Shown: positions 42,628-55,328, numbered from the stretch's first letter. The stretch is 64,000 bases of DNA from Ornithodoros turicata (GCF_037126465.1 NC_088204.1:60247771-60311770); one strand, 5' to 3'. A program made the numbers and translations. Notes: generated from the sequence alone by a model not told the origin.

Positions 42628-43022
42628 TAGATAAGCAGTGATGGGCAAAGTACCTCAAAATTATACTTAAAGTAAAGTACCAAGTACCTGGTGTCATTAG
42701 TACTTCAAGTACAGTACAAAGTACCCAATTCCAAATGTACTTCAAGTACAGTACAAAGTACCCAATTCCAAATGTACTTCAAGTAAAGTACAAAGTACTA
42801 GGCAAAGTACTTCAAGTACTCATCAAGTACATTGCCAATTTAATTTGTATCACTTTGCATTTCACTGTTTAGTATATGTGTCTTGCCTTTTTGTCAAAAC
42901 TTTAGCGAGTATTCTTGACAAATGCTCTGAAGCCATAAAGTCCTAGGTTAAGTGCTAACCCGTGAATATGAACTTCATCTGATGTCATAATTTGCAGTAA
43001 CTTGTAGAGAGGTAATCAGTCA

Positions 43023-44050
43023 CACTCAGAGAAAAATCTATACCTTTAGAGGTATAGATCGCCTGCTCAATAACTTAGCCCTTCTTATGTATTATTTTAT
43101 ACCCCGCTTACAGGTATAAAAAAATAGTCCTCAACAAAGGGCTATATGCCATACCTTTAGGGGTACAGCTCTATGCCCCTGTGAGAGTCTGCAAGAGTAC
43201 CATTCATGGTATTAAATCACACCTAGGCATAGGCATTTTTAGAGGAGGGAACTAGAAAAATCACCTTTGGAGGGAAGAAAAGTCTTTGACATACACACAC
43301 AAACGTATTACAAACACACGCAAACGCATATGGTTGTGAAGTAGAAAGCAAAGCTCGTGCACATTACTCCCCATGTAAAAAAAAAAAAAGAAAATATGGA
43401 GTTCAAAAACTAAAGAACAATTTTCGAGGAGAAGGATCGCTCCGCGCAGTCATCAAGTGTGTATCACGATGTATCGCGAGATAGACATTTACAGAGCAAC
43501 AAATACTGATATACCGGTGTCGACTTCACAACCTGTGGAGCAGCTTTCGTCTGGTACGCAACCCTAAGGGTGAGGACATCTAGATTCAACATTCCAGCAA
43601 TACAGATGTTATACAGCCATAAACTAACCATGTGGATTCAGATAGTACTGTACTGATGTCTGTGTTTCTTAATTAAATATCCGTTTAAATCAGCTGATAC
43701 CGTCTCAAGAAAAAATAATAATGATGTGATACAGCACGTTGCGGAAGTAAAGGTATAAAAAACCATAAAGGTATAAAGAAACAGAAGGTATAGCAGCCTC
43801 ATCTATACCGTGAAAGGCATAGCCTGGTGATCTATATTCCTGGTACCGGATATAAACGCGTGGTGATGAGGTATAAATATGGTATATTAGCGCTCCTTTA
43901 TACCTCTTTCATACCCTTGAGAAGGGTTGGAGGTATAAATAGGAAATTTGTACCTCTTCTATACCCTCCAAAGGTATATATCTGAGAAGGTATAAAAGAG
44001 GTATAAGAGCACATTATTATACCTTATTTATACCTTTTTTTCTAACAGTG
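43023..44050. mobile_element. GGTATA-rich element with CACT termini
   Basis: The left end CACTCAGAGAAAAA and inverted right end CACTGTTAGAAAAA are similar. Both end regions are packed with GGTATA/TATACC words every 10-30 bases, direct and inverted. No gene. CACT termini recall CACTA/Chapaev-like groups, but I found no clear target duplication. Confidence 0.55.
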
Positions 44051-44681
44051 CAGCTGTGCTGTGATTATGCAAACTAGTATTATGCCCTGACTGATCCAAG
44101 ATCACCCGCCTAGTGTGGGGTTCCGGTACTAATCTTCTGCTATAATAGACTAGGAAATTTCAAGGGAAAAAAGTACAAGCAAACATAGATTATATATTTC
44201 TGGGCATTCCTTGATGCTTTTTGAAATACAACATGTTCAAGAAAAAATACGAAGAAAGTAAAAAAGGATGAAGCACAATGTAAGCCTTCATTTTTATACG
44301 ATTGTGATCTGCAGTAATGTAATGCATGTGACCAATTAAAAAACGTAAAATGTAAAAATGAAAGCATGTGTGTCTTTCAGAGTGTTCATCATGTAATGCA
44401 ATCACATATATAATGTGATATAAAATGATAATTAATTGCCAATGAAGGAAACAATATAAAAAAACATAGAACCCTCCACTGGGAGAACTGAAATGACAAT
44501 GGACCAAGTCATTGTGCTGCTGATTACAGTGTCCATTCCATTCGTTTTACATAATCATAGAAGCCTTGATACTTCAACGTTTCAAGCCTCTCAACAATAG
44601 ATTTGCTTCAAGAAATATGCTCTTTAAAAGCACAAAAATCATTTTTGGTAAAATGTCAGACTGGGACTCTTGGTACTGCAT

Positions 44682-44784
44682 CCCACTAAAAGCGCAAAAA
44701 TGACGACAAGAAGACGAAAACTCAGAGATAGCCCTATCTGTGTGTTTTCGTCTTCTTGCTGTCATTTTAGCGCTTTTAGTAGGG
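44682..44784. repeat. Near-perfect hairpin, about 48-bp arms
   Basis: ACTAAAAGCGCAAAAATGAC with AAGAAGACGAAAAC is followed by its inverse, separated by only a few bases around 44,731-44,735. It lies inside the hAT element. Confidence 0.8.
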
Positions 44785-44998
44785 TGCATTTTTTATACTA
44801 TTTTGTGATTTTTTGTCTGCAGTCCAAGTTTGGGTACTTGAGTACTTGATGGGAAAGTACTCTGAAAAAGTACTTGACGTACATTACAAAGTACACGATT
44901 TAAAATGTACTTAAAGTAAAGTACAAGTCCACAGAAATGTACTTAAAGTACTACTTGAGTACTTGGTACTTCAAGTACTGCCCATCACTGTGGATAGG

Positions 44999-45635
44999 CA
45001 TATGTTGATAGTGATTTCCGAGAAACGTATATGAGGATGTACATTTGCAGCGTAGAATCAGAGTAGTCTGTGAAAATTTTTTGTCACGAAATCCTCGCTT
45101 CACTGCTTTTGTTTTCGTCGCCATTTTGGGTGGCGGTAAGGTGTCATAGCGACCCCCTTGATAAAGAGCAAATCAATCAGAGGACCGAAACTGTGATCGA
45201 CAGGTCGAGCCTCTTTCTGTGACTCCTCCCAATGGCCAACCTCCCTTTTAATATCGGGCTCTGGTGTGCACGTTCCCGAACTGCCACCTGTGCTGGCGGA
45301 CGAAAAACGCCGTTTTGGAAATCTTGGCTTTTCTCTTTTTTTTTTTACTTTTGAGCGGCTGAAAAAAAAAAGAAGACGAAAGACTTTTTTCATCAACAAT
45401 TCTGTTTTCTTCTTCGTCTTCTTCTTGTCTTTACATCTTTATCTATAAGGACTGGTGTGCCGAGCGCCTAATGCAATGCATGGGAAGCGCGTGGTGACGG
45501 CCGCGGACAAGATGAATGACGTCGAGTTACGGGTGCTCTTGCGCCGTCGCTCGCAGAGCGCCAAGCGGAAGAGCACATTTCTGTGTGGCGCATTCAGGCA
45601 GAGGGTCGGATTCACTCGAGGAAGCGTTACCAGGC
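44999..45635. other. No gene recognised
   Basis: Two open frames (45,100-45,399 on -, 99 codons, with a basic N-terminus; 45,455-45,667 on +, 70 codons, Arg-rich) match nothing I know. Their coding status is undecided. Confidence 0.35.
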
Positions 45636-45639
45636 TCCA

Positions 45640-46500
45640 ACAGCTCCCCATAGAGCCCATAGTTTGAGATAATTCACACGACACTGGGCACACGACCAAT
45701 GAGAGTGCAACGTTGTCGATATTGTGCATAGCCGGTCGGCCAATCAGAATCCTTAACGTTTGGCTGACCTTTCGATCGGTTCTGGCTTCCGTCGACTTCT
45801 ACTGCATTCCACGCCTGCCGCCGTTATCCGGAATTCAAAATAACTGAAGCGACTTTTTTTAAAAAAGAAACATTTATTCACACAAAGCAGTGATTCAAAC
45901 ATCTGATACATGGGTGCACTGTGAATGCAAAGTCCACTGCGTTGCTGACACTTCGAACTTGAATACTTCGAACGTAATAACTTGACGCAAAAATAACACA
46001 CTGTTCAATTCTAATTACCGAGCCAGTCTCACGAGTGTGTACCGTTCCATGATGAGCATCCTTTTTCGCTGCTGCAGTGCATCATGCATTGCAGCAATGG
46101 GGAAAGCGCTTGTGTGGCACGTAATCCCGAACGTGTTCTTCACGCTCTATCCGCTCCAATTCATGAAGTATTCCAGTTTCGCAGTTGATAGACTCTTTGT
46201 GAGATAATAGTTGTGTCCAGAAACAGCACAACACGCGTAGAATCACACCGACGTACGAATCATACCGTGAACATACTTCTACAAACGGTTCTGTCGATTG
46301 ACACCCCAAAACACGGAACACGCTAGGGCGCGGTGCCGGCCGTGCTATTTCGAAACTATGCTGGAACGGCCGAGACGCTGTACGCACATGCGCGCGTACA
46401 AGATGCGACTTCAAAAAGCTGTCGACCAGTCGGAGCGCGCGCACAGTCTCGGCCAATGGGCTTGCAACAAGGTGTATGGGTGCAGTGGTACCAAGGGCCC
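45640..46500. repeat. Dispersed repeat, related to 55,365-56,265
   Basis: Shares the start CTCCCCATAGAGCCCATAG, the block CACTGGGCAC(A)(C/T)GACCAATGAGA, and GGTTCTGGCT further on with the copy at 55,365. The copies are well diverged in their second halves. No coding capacity is recognised. Confidence 0.65.
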
Positions 46501-46514
46501 GAAACTCCCCAGGT

Positions 46515-46880
46515 GAAAATCTGAACTGGAATCTGAAGTGGATCCGTTTGCATGCCAAAGTGGTTTAAAGTGGAACAAACTGTTTCCGGTTTAGAGTGAA
46601 GTGGTTCCACTTGATTGCCAAGTGGTTTCCAACTGGCTTTACCCAGCCTCCAGTTGAACTGGATCTGCCTGCCATCCGGTTCCACTTGACTGCCAAATGG
46701 TTTCCAACTGGTATTATTCAGGCTCCAGTTGAACTGGATGTGCTTCCATCTGGTTCCACTTGACTGCCAAGTGGTTTCCAACTGGTTTAACCCATCCTCC
46801 AGTTTAACTGGGTGTGCCTACCATCTAGTTCTAGAGTGCGAAGTGGATGTTGTATTCCACTTCGCTGGCAAGTGAACTTA
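46515..46880. repeat. AAGTGG/CCAACTGG subterminal-type repeat cluster
   Basis: Repeated units of CCAAGTGGTTTCCAACTGG and CTCCAGTTGAACTGGAT at about 65-70 base steps. Composition is like the subterminal arrays of the 16,423-19,051 element, so this is probably an end fragment of a relative. Confidence 0.65.
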
Positions 46881-47291
46881 TCCCTGCTGGTCCACTGTAA
46901 TTTTGACACCTGCCCTAGAAATATTCGCAAACCTTCATCGGGGTCAATTGAAAACGCTCCGCGTTCCTTTCAGGTGCATACAGCAGATACGTGCACTGGG
47001 TCCACCGGACGTTTTTGCAAGATAAATGATAATCTCCATTTACATTCGGTCCATCAGGCGTGGGGACACCTGCCTTGCTGATATGTCTGGTTCCCAACTG
47101 GCAAGGTCTCGTTTGTCTTCCAAGCTTCCTATTATGCGCATGATTTTGCGCTGTGCCACACCCCACTCCCAAAAACAGAGGAAGAAGCAATAGAGGCGGC
47201 CAGTGCAGGCACTTGTAAGACACTATGTTGAACTGGAATGTCTTTTTTTTTTTTACCTTCAAGAAACCATTTATGTTAGGGAAACTACGTA

Positions 47292-47933
47292 ATGGCAATG
47301 CACTCAGCGTACTATGCAGCTCAGGATTCGGTGTGTGCTGGATGGCACGTTTCAAAGGATCCAATTCACCTCACTGCAAGACAGTACTACATCACCATGA
47401 GGGACTATAATATATGTTACGGTGAGAGGAAACACGACGACAATCAAAGCAGTGTCGCCCTGTTGGTCAGTTCTGTCAGAGCCCAAACAAACAGTTCAGT
47501 GCTTTCCCTCACACACAAAGGCAAGAAGGATGCTACTGTCTTTCAACGAGGAAATACTGACTTGTTGCAAGATGAGGATTTCTTGCTAGTTTCCATGACA
47601 GTCATGCAAAAACAGCTGTTAAGGCATTTGGGCACCAACAGAAGTGTGATGAACATAGGAGGAGCAGGCAAGCTAGCTGGTGTTGACTTGATGTTAATGC
47701 CAAAGTGTACACTTTCTTTTTACCCTGTCTCTCCTTCACTTTGTGCATTAAAGCTTCATTGCTGGTTTGTGTGTCTATATGTTCGTCTCGTCCCGTGTTC
47801 GTCCTGTGTTTTCCCTAAAACTCGAGGCAACGTTAACATTAAAAGAGAAGTGTGCATAGATTCTACACATAGCACCACAGATGGGTCATTCTATGTGGTA
47901 GTTGTGTACTGCCACTTCATACACTTTGGGTAA
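47292..47933 (+). CDS. Unassigned open frame, 213 codons
   Basis: An uninterrupted frame with no recognised domain, signal peptide or zinc finger. Its last third includes sequence that looks non-coding (pyrimidine-rich, then GTTCGTCTCGTCC words also found in the intron-1 hairpin). It may be a chance frame or part of a decayed element. Listed only because of its length. Confidence 0.15.
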   Translation: MAMHSAYYAAQDSVCAGWHVSKDPIHLTARQYYITMRDYNICYGERKHDDNQSSVALLVSSVRAQTNSSVLSLTHKGKKDATVFQRGNTDLLQDEDFLLVSMTVMQKQLLRHLGTNRSVMNIGGAGKLAGVDLMLMPKCTLSFYPVSPSLCALKLHCWFVCLYVRLVPCSSCVFPKTRGNVNIKREVCIDSTHSTTDGSFYVVVVYCHFIHFG

Positions 47934-48670
47934 TGGTTCAGGTGAAACACTTTACAGCAATGCATGCTCTCCTACATTATGATCTTTCAACTGAAGACCA
48001 TATGCCACATTTTGAGCTTGGTCTGGGGTATATTACAGCAGGTAAATATATTTAAGTGTGATGACATACATACCTATAGCACACACAAGTGGCAATGTGC
48101 ATATCCTATAAAGTGCTCTGACCTGAGAAATCTTGTAGAAAAAAGAATGGTGTTAATATTCTGCTAATAAGAAGTGGAATAAACTTTCCACTCACTGCGC
48201 CAGGCAGTTTGTTTTATTCTGTGTGTTTATATCTCTCGAGTACTGAGTACTCTCTTGCAATATAACGAGACACCTGCCCCTGTGATGGTATTGTTTTCTT
48301 CAGCTGCAACAGATGCTTTTTACCATGAAAATACTAACATCAGTTGGCATTGCAAGGATAAAGCCTTGGTGAGCTCAAAGCCGCTCTGCGTATTCTTGTG
48401 AATGATTTATCTAAAGGAATGTACACACTTCCAACAACCATCAGCAAACTCTATATATAATGCATCATTATTTAATTAGATTAAAGGAAAAATATATTGC
48501 AATCACACCAGCTCAATTGCAGTCTTTTGTTATCATCAAAAATATAATGGCCGGGGTACATGACTCTCAAGATTCTGATAATGTAATTCACATACAATGC
48601 TCAGTCATTTTAAAATTTTTAATGCACGCCTTGTATATTCAAGTTTGCTTCTACCTTGTCTCATGCTAGA
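47934..48670. other. No gene recognised
   Basis: AT-rich sequence without a supported feature. Confidence 0.5.
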
Positions 48671-48679
48671 GTTGGCTAT

Positions 48680-48830
48680 CCATGCGGTAGCCAGAAAATA
48701 TGGGGGGGGGGGGGGGTTCTATGGGGACTTTACATGAGCAAGGAGGATTTTGCCCTCGTTTTCCTCTCCCAAATGTACTACCAAAGGTACAATTTTGGGA
48801 GGTTTGAACCCCCCTGGCTACGTCCCTGTT
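48680..48830. repeat. Short repeat with G16 run and GGCTACGTCCCTG end
   Basis: Begins GTAGCCAGAAAATATG and a G-run (48,701-48,716), and ends CCCCCCTGGCTACGTCCCTG. The two ends are partly complementary (GTAGCCAG/CTGGCTAC), giving a small foldback. Similar GTAGCCAG...CTGGCTAC repeats are common in invertebrate genomes. Confidence 0.55.
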
Positions 48831-50980
48831 GGCTGTGCTATGCTAAACCTGCTGTGACACTCCTGAACAAAAATGCCAAACAACTCCGCTTTGTCTCAAC
48901 AAAGATGCAAGGAGTTAAAACGGGTGCAGCTGTCTGAAAGCCAACCACTGCAGAAATGCAAAAATAAGAACAACAGTTCTGGAACCTGATGTTGGAACAG
49001 CTACTGGAAATTCAGAAGATCATACTATATGCGTGAAAATAACTAGCACACAATCACAAATGTTCGGATGTTCATGCGTCTTCCTCAGCAACTGAGGTCC
49101 AATGTATGCTTGATTGCATTTATTTAGCATTTGTGACAAGAGAGGGAAGTCCTCAAGATATTGTAAATCTACTCAGTATTGGCCAGTTAGATCACACAAC
49201 TTGCTCGATTAGTCTTATAAAGCTTTGTTTCACACCTCAAGGGAACGTAGCTAATCGGTAACCTCAGTGAGCCAAACACGCAGTTCAGGTCCAGTTTTGA
49301 ATATTTTTACTGGTCTCGTTTGCTTAGCAATACATCGTTCCAAAATACCACAAATTCCAGCTGGACACCATATCAATGAGCCTGTTGCGTTGCACCTCAT
49401 CGGAGGCTAGCAGGAAGATATTGAATAAGAAACAGGTGACTGGCTGTTCTGTACACCTCTCAGTGTGTGTGGCCACTCCTGTTTGCTGCTAGGGTGTCGC
49501 TCCCATGAAGACACCCCGGTGCTCCGTAAACTTTTGTCCCAATCTGTTCCAATATTGATGCACAGCTGGTGCGAAGAGAGCAATAGCAGCAGGGCAGTTT
49601 TCAGAAGAAGCAGGAAATACACCCAGCCAGAGGATTTTTGTTGAATTGATGCTTAAGGACCTTCACATCTACATCATTTACTCATTCATGCAGCACTGTC
49701 ATGTGACAACACATGATAGTCCATTAACGCTTTGAACATGAATTGAGCTTTACGCCTCTGGTTGGGCGTGAAACAATTTATCTTTCAACAGCTCATGACA
49801 CATTTGGGGGTCATGACCCACAGTTTGAGAAACACTGCTCTATGCATCCATTCCAACAATAATCTGGCATCCTTCAAAAACACCATCAAACTGCTGATAC
49901 ATAGGGTGACATGCAATTACTTTTTCACAATGTACATTTCTCTGCTGTGCAATATCTTTGCTATTTGTTTCTTATACTTGTCATGTGTTCTTGGTACTTC
50001 TGTTCCCCTCAAATTGTGTAGACATTCGCATTGACTGTGCCTTGCACTGTTCAACAGGGTTTGCCCTCTCAGTCCTGTCATCAGTTATCAGTGTATACTG
50101 TCATGGTGGAATAACAATAAAAACCTGAAAACTGAAAAAAAAAAATCATCTGAAACACATCTGTCTGACTGATTCCTCTAACAATCACCTCACAAATGCT
50201 CGATTAATGATAGTTCATGTAACCACTCCTCTGGTTGCATGGCACAGGGTATGCACCTTGAAAATGTCGTCGTGGACAGAAGCTGTAACAGGCCGAGGAA
50301 ATTTTGATGATGTGGTGAACCTATGAGTTTGTTGTTGCCTTGAATGGGCAATCATCGCTCAGAGGTAAAACTTATTTACGTTGACTACTGCCTTCAAAGT
50401 CTAACTATAAATTTTGTCATGTTCTGCACTAGTCTTGGTACACCGGAGTTCACCCAAATGACTTTCTTAAGCAAGAGCAGCCTTTTGGGAAGAAATAGGC
50501 AGCAAAATCTCAAATTGGAACAGTGACCTCACCAAGCAGTGTTTGTTAGTTGCCGGGGTTGTACAATGTACAGCTTGGTACAAATGTTTACGGACCACCA
50601 TGGTGTCACATTTCTCCATTGGAGTGACACCCTAGCACCAAACAAGAGCAGGCACACATACTGATAGACAGTCACCCGTTTCTTATTCGATCTTTTGCTG
50701 GTAGCTGGCAGGGGACCGCTCCGATGAAGAAAAGCGCAGTGCCGTGAACTTTTGTCTCAGGCTGTACACGCTGTTGTGTTGTACTCATATAAATTCTCAA
50801 CTGCATGCACTTCTTAGAGGATCTTTGGAAATTTGAAACCATTATGCCTCAATTGTCAACTGTGGTCGTGAGCGAGATGGTAGGGGGCCCCGGAGCATAT
50901 GCCCCTTTATGTCCTGAAACCTTGTCAGTCTGGAACGTTGCAGACGAATCATCAATGCAGGTTACCCACGCCCAGTGATT
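48831..50980. other. Gene-free region with an inverted-repeat pair
   Basis: Sequence at about 49,420-49,510 (GAATAAGAAACAGGTGACTG to TGCTAGGGTGTCGCTCC) recurs inverted at about 50,615-50,690. The 1.1 kb between has no gene. Frames at 49,762-50,034 and 50,344-50,526 are not convincing. Confidence 0.55.
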
Positions 50981-50984
50981 TCCC

Positions 50985-51650
50985 CAGAAATTCACTGCTG
51001 AGGGGGTGCCGAGCTTTCAGGGGGGGGGGGGGTATGCTTGGTGAAGGTTCTACTTACGAAATTTTTCTTAGACACGGAAAGAATCGTGGCACAATGGTGA
51101 CATATCTGCGGAGCTTTCCCGTTTTATTTGTACATGTTAATGCGTTACAACACAATACAGTAGAATACAGATTCATTATGAGCGGCATTTCAACATTAAG
51201 ATGCATAATTGCACGACCGACGAAGAAAAAGACTTTCACCTTGGCTCACGAAACTCAATGAATACCTAGCATCCAACGGTGAAGAGAAAAAAGACGAAAA
51301 AAGCAGAATACCTCGCTTGATTGAGTTGGGCGCAAATGCTTCCTTGTGATCCACATTGAGTTTGCATGCCCGAACGCATTTTTTCTAGTATGCGCGTACT
51401 ATATGAATGGAACAGTGATTTTCAGATGAATTTGTCCAAATGCATGGTAGGGTCATCTGCATCACTGTGGTCCTACAGCCCAAGTTTGACAGTACAGGAT
51501 GTAGTTCGCTGCGCCGGACTCACTACTAGAATGTGTTGGTGGCCGAGTTGGGTGGTGTCACCTGAGAAATATCAGGGGGGTGTTCCAAAAATGCAGGGAG
51601 GGTGTACACCCCCCCTGAGGGGGGTGTAGGGAAATCCCTGCCCACGCCTG
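50985..51650. repeat. Fragment with G-runs and a CCCTGCCCACGCCTGA end
   Basis: Starts near CCCAGTGATTTCCCCAGAAAT with a G14 run (51,018-51,032). It ends with GGGGGGTGTAGGGAAATCCCTGCCCACGCCTGA. The first and last segments are partly complementary (GATTTCCC.../...GGGAAATC), suggesting a foldback element. No coding region. Confidence 0.5.
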
Positions 51651-53029
51651 ACGGAACCTTGTGATTTTATGGACCTTTCTCCTTTGATGTTCTTCTCCGT
51701 AAAAGCACCCAATCAGTTACAAATATAATAACACTTTAAACTTCAAGCTTTCAATCTTTTTACCCCAGTGCCTTTAGTTACAACTAGGTACAAATGTACA
51801 ATGTACAATGTTCAAGTGGTTTCCAGAGTGGACCGGGCGGCAAGTGGCTTTTTAGGTTGATCCAGCTCCAACTGGTTTCTGAGGTGGGAATCGCTGCATA
51901 AACCAAACCATGTAGATGGGGAAAGAAAACATTACTTGCTGCATAGTGTGTACATGGAGGAAGAAATGACACTGCACGTGGTAAAGCAGAGACCGTTATA
52001 ACAGCGCTTGCAGTATTTTGTTCAGTACGTAATCACACAACATTAACGTGAACCTGAAGGCGTAACTACAACAGTGCTTACTTCAGTGCAGAACACAACA
52101 TATTTATTTAACTGCCCAAGTTAACTCTAAAAACTCACACTCCCTGCTGGAAATATACCAGAAATCTTATTCGGTTTAAGTGGAGATCACATTCACAATT
52201 TTCATTGAAAGTGCCCAAAATTTCTCATTGCGAATCGACAATTTTGGACAAATACCATATTGAAAACAACACGAATTTAGAGGCTTTCAATGAGAAATCA
52301 TTGTAAATGTGAATGTGAAGTGGAACCAGTCGCACAATTGGAGGCCTGCCTATAGTTTCCCATTAAAGTCACACTGAAATTCTCATTTCCGATGCACTTT
52401 TTGAATGCGCAGTGATTATACTGTTGCATCAGAAAGCATGTTTTCGTTGTAAAAATGAGTTACACAAAATACCGTTCCTGCGTGAACATTTATTCTTACA
52501 CACATAAAAATACAGTAGATGTGAAAATATTTAAAGTGGCAGATACAACTGTGAAAGTTATTTGTGATGTTTTTATAAGAGCGAGTATTCACCAAGCAGC
52601 TGGAAATCGCTAACAGGACATAGAAGTATCAAGAACAGAAACCGTAATAAGCACTTACATGTTGTGAAGGTATTCTGTCAATCATCAACACACACCATAA
52701 ATCCACAATGAGAAAGTTCATAGAGATGTATCCCCATGTCCGAACAGTGAGGACGAAAAAAAACATGGCACGAAGCTCTTTTTCGCAGGAGATTTGTAAT
52801 GCCCGCCCAGCTTGCCTTTCTTGCGTGAAATTTAAGTCCAGCTTCGTTGAGAATCCGTTTTGTCCACTTGCCAAATGCCGACGCCCCTATGCCAGTCGCG
52901 TCGAACGAGGGTAAACTTCAAGTAATGACATTTCGAAAGATAATGCAAAAGCTGCTGGAACAGCCGCATGTCAACGTATATGAGCAGCAAAATATATTGC
53001 ATACCGTTGGACACAGCAGGTGTGGCAAC

Positions 53030-54088
53030 CAGGGTGTCGGAGCGAACCGAAAACCGGAACCGAAAACCGAAAAAAACGCTATTTTGGTGCGAACCGGAAC
53101 GGAATCGAAACCGTATACGTTTTTTTCGCTCAGGAGGGAAACCGAAAAATATATTTAACGGTTTTCGGTCCAAGAAAAAACATCGCCGTTTTGGACTACG
53201 GATAGGCGAATAAAACAGACGTCGTGTGCTCTGAAGTCATGTCATGGATACTATACGAGGGTTACGGTTACGGTGGAATGTATGTCGGTATACTATGACC
53301 CTTAGGCTCCCTTTGTAATGGTTTATCGTTCGCGCACGCACACAGACTTAGAGGTACATGTGCTAGCAATGTGCCGTAGTGTTCGCTTTAATTTGATCCC
53401 CGCAAACTCTATTCAATAAAACAGCGACCCAAGGAGGCTGCATAACGGCTCTCTATCGGTAATGTCGCGCAACGCGTCCCTTGTTTGAGAGGAGCTAAGT
53501 TTAATACATCTACGTATGCGCGAGGGCAAGCCCGTGCGAAGTGGCAACTCTTTTATGGACAGAAAACGAAGAAAATAAAACGGAGCCGTCGAGCGCGTTT
53601 GTGAGTGAAGGTGTTCCTCGATTTGCGTCGTACTCGTGCGGTGGTGCTTGCTGGCTAGACAGTAGCAACAGACATTCGGATGGGACGCGATCACTGCAAC
53701 CCAGCAAGAAAGTACTTTACGTATGGCATCACGCCAAACAAGTCCGTTTGTAGCATGTGCTTCAACAAAGGAGAAAGCCCATTTGAACAGACAGGAACCA
53801 CGAGCTATCTCCTGCTTATTAAACTTATATATGCCCCCCCCCCCCCCCACGAGCTACCAATTTCACAGCTGTCTATTAATATTAAATACCATGTATGCGG
53901 AATAAACGGGTTTACATTTTGTAACACCGATTTTTTTTGTGGGGATGAATATTCCCAGCAGAAGCGGAACCGGTTCACAACCGGTATGAACCGTTATTTT
54001 TTTACTCCGGAGCAGAACCGGTACCGGATCGTCTAAGATGTAACCGGAACGAAACCCGGAACGAAAAACGTTTCGGTTCGACACCCTG
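53030..54088 (+). mobile_element. hAT-type element, copy 1, with 8-bp duplication GTGGCAAC
   Basis: CAGGGTGTCG at the left, CGACACCCTG at the right. GTGGCAAC is present at both flanks (53022-53029, 54089-54096). Both termini carry clustered ACCGGAACCGAAA/TTTCGGTTC words. 1,059 bases, too short for a transposase, but a BED-finger remnant is visible (see 53,680). Confidence 0.95.
53680..53810 (+). pseudogene. BED zinc-finger remnant of a hAT transposase
   Basis: The frame ARKYFTYGITPNKSVCSMC has the Phe/Tyr and Cys-x-x-Cys pattern of the BED finger that begins many hAT transposases. It ends soon after in GESPFEQT, with no catalytic domain. Confidence 0.6.
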
Positions 54089-54330
54089 GTGGCAACACAC
54101 TGACATCACGATCCTCCTGTCAACGGCCGCGGTGCCTGCGAGTGCAAGGGTAAAAACATGCAAAACGTCGTTGAAAAAATGGGAATGCTTGACAAATGGA
54201 CTACTGACCTTAGAGACGGATAAAATCCTCGAAATCAAGCACGAATGACGCCGAGTGCTTATGAGCGACCGCTCACAACCTGACGCTCCAACATTTCGTG
54301 AGAGACTGATCATTGATTGACTGTTGGCGG

Positions 54331-55328
54331 CAGGGTGTCGGAGCGAACCAGAACCGAAAACCGAAAAAAGCCGTTATTTTGGTGCGAACCGGAACGGAAT
54401 CGAAACCGTATACGTTTTTTTTTCGCTCAGGAGGGAAACCGAAAAATTTATCGAACGGTTTTTGGTCCAAGAAAAAGCTTCGCTGGTTTGGACTACGAGC
54501 GAGTGAAACTGACGTCGTATGTTCTGAAGTCATGTCACGGATACTTTACGAGGGTTACGGTTACGGTGGAATGTATGTCGGTATACTATGACCCCTTGGT
54601 AACGTTTTATCGTTCGCGCACATAGACTTACAGGTACATGTGACCGGTTGTGATTCTCTACCAATGTGCCGTAGTGCTCGTTTTAATTTCATCCGCCCAA
54701 ACCCTCCTGAACTAAACACGACCCAAGGGGGCTGCGTAACGGCTTACCTATCGGTAATGTCACGCAACGCGTCCCTTGTTTGAGAACAGCGAAGTTGAAT
54801 ACATTTACGTATCCGCGAGGGCAAGCGCGTACGAAGTGGCGCTTCTTTTGTGGACAGGACACGAAGAAAAGAAAACGAAGCCGTCGAGCGCGTTTGTAAG
54901 TGAAGCTGTTCCTCGATTTGCGTCGTACTCGTGCGGTGGTGCTTGCTGGCTAGGAAGCAGCAACAGGCATTCAGATGGGACGCGATCGCACCAATCCAGC
55001 AAGAAAATACTTTACGTATGCCATCACGACAAACAAGTCGGTCTGTATCATGGGCTTCAAGAAAGGGGAAAGCCTATTTGAACAGACAGTCACCTACAGG
55101 AACCAGGAGCTACCAATTTCACAGCTGCCTATTCATATTATATACCATGTGTGCGGAATAAACGGGTTTACATTTTGCAATATTTTTTTTCTGGGGATGA
55201 ATACGGCCACCAGAATCGGAACCGGTTCAAAACCGGTATGAACCGTTATTTTTTTGTTCCGGAGCAGAACCGGTACCGGACCGTTTATGATAGAACCGGA
55301 ACGAAAAACGTTTCGGTTCGACACCCTG
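54331..55328 (+). mobile_element. hAT-type element, copy 2, with 8-bp duplication GTTGGCGG
   Basis: Same termini and sequence as copy 1, 998 bases. It is flanked by GTTGGCGG at 54323-54330 and 55329-55336. It lies only 242 bases from copy 1, in the same orientation, but the distinct target duplications show a separate insertion. Confidence 0.95.
54975..55090 (+). pseudogene. BED zinc-finger remnant, copy 2
   Basis: ARKYFTYAITTNKSVCIMGF, equivalent to 53,680. The second Cys is replaced by Gly here, so the finger cannot bind zinc. Confidence 0.55.

Larger units (their letters stand above)
42636..44990. mobile_element. hAT-type non-autonomous element
   Basis: Terminal CAGTGATGGGCA is repeated inverted at the right end (TGCCCATCACTG), a characteristic hAT terminus. 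The flanks TAGATAAG (42628-42635) and TGGATAGG (44991-44998) match at 6 of 8 positions, fitting an aged 8-bp duplication. Both subterminal regions are dense in GTACTTGAAGTAC-type words. No transposase is seen. A second element (43023-44050) lies inside. Confidence 0.8.

Noticed and set aside
49480..50760. GATGAAGA...GTGCCGTGAACTTTTGTC-like words that suggested a hammerhead-type ribozyme
   Set aside because: The conserved CTGATGA and GAAA core with three stems cannot be arranged.
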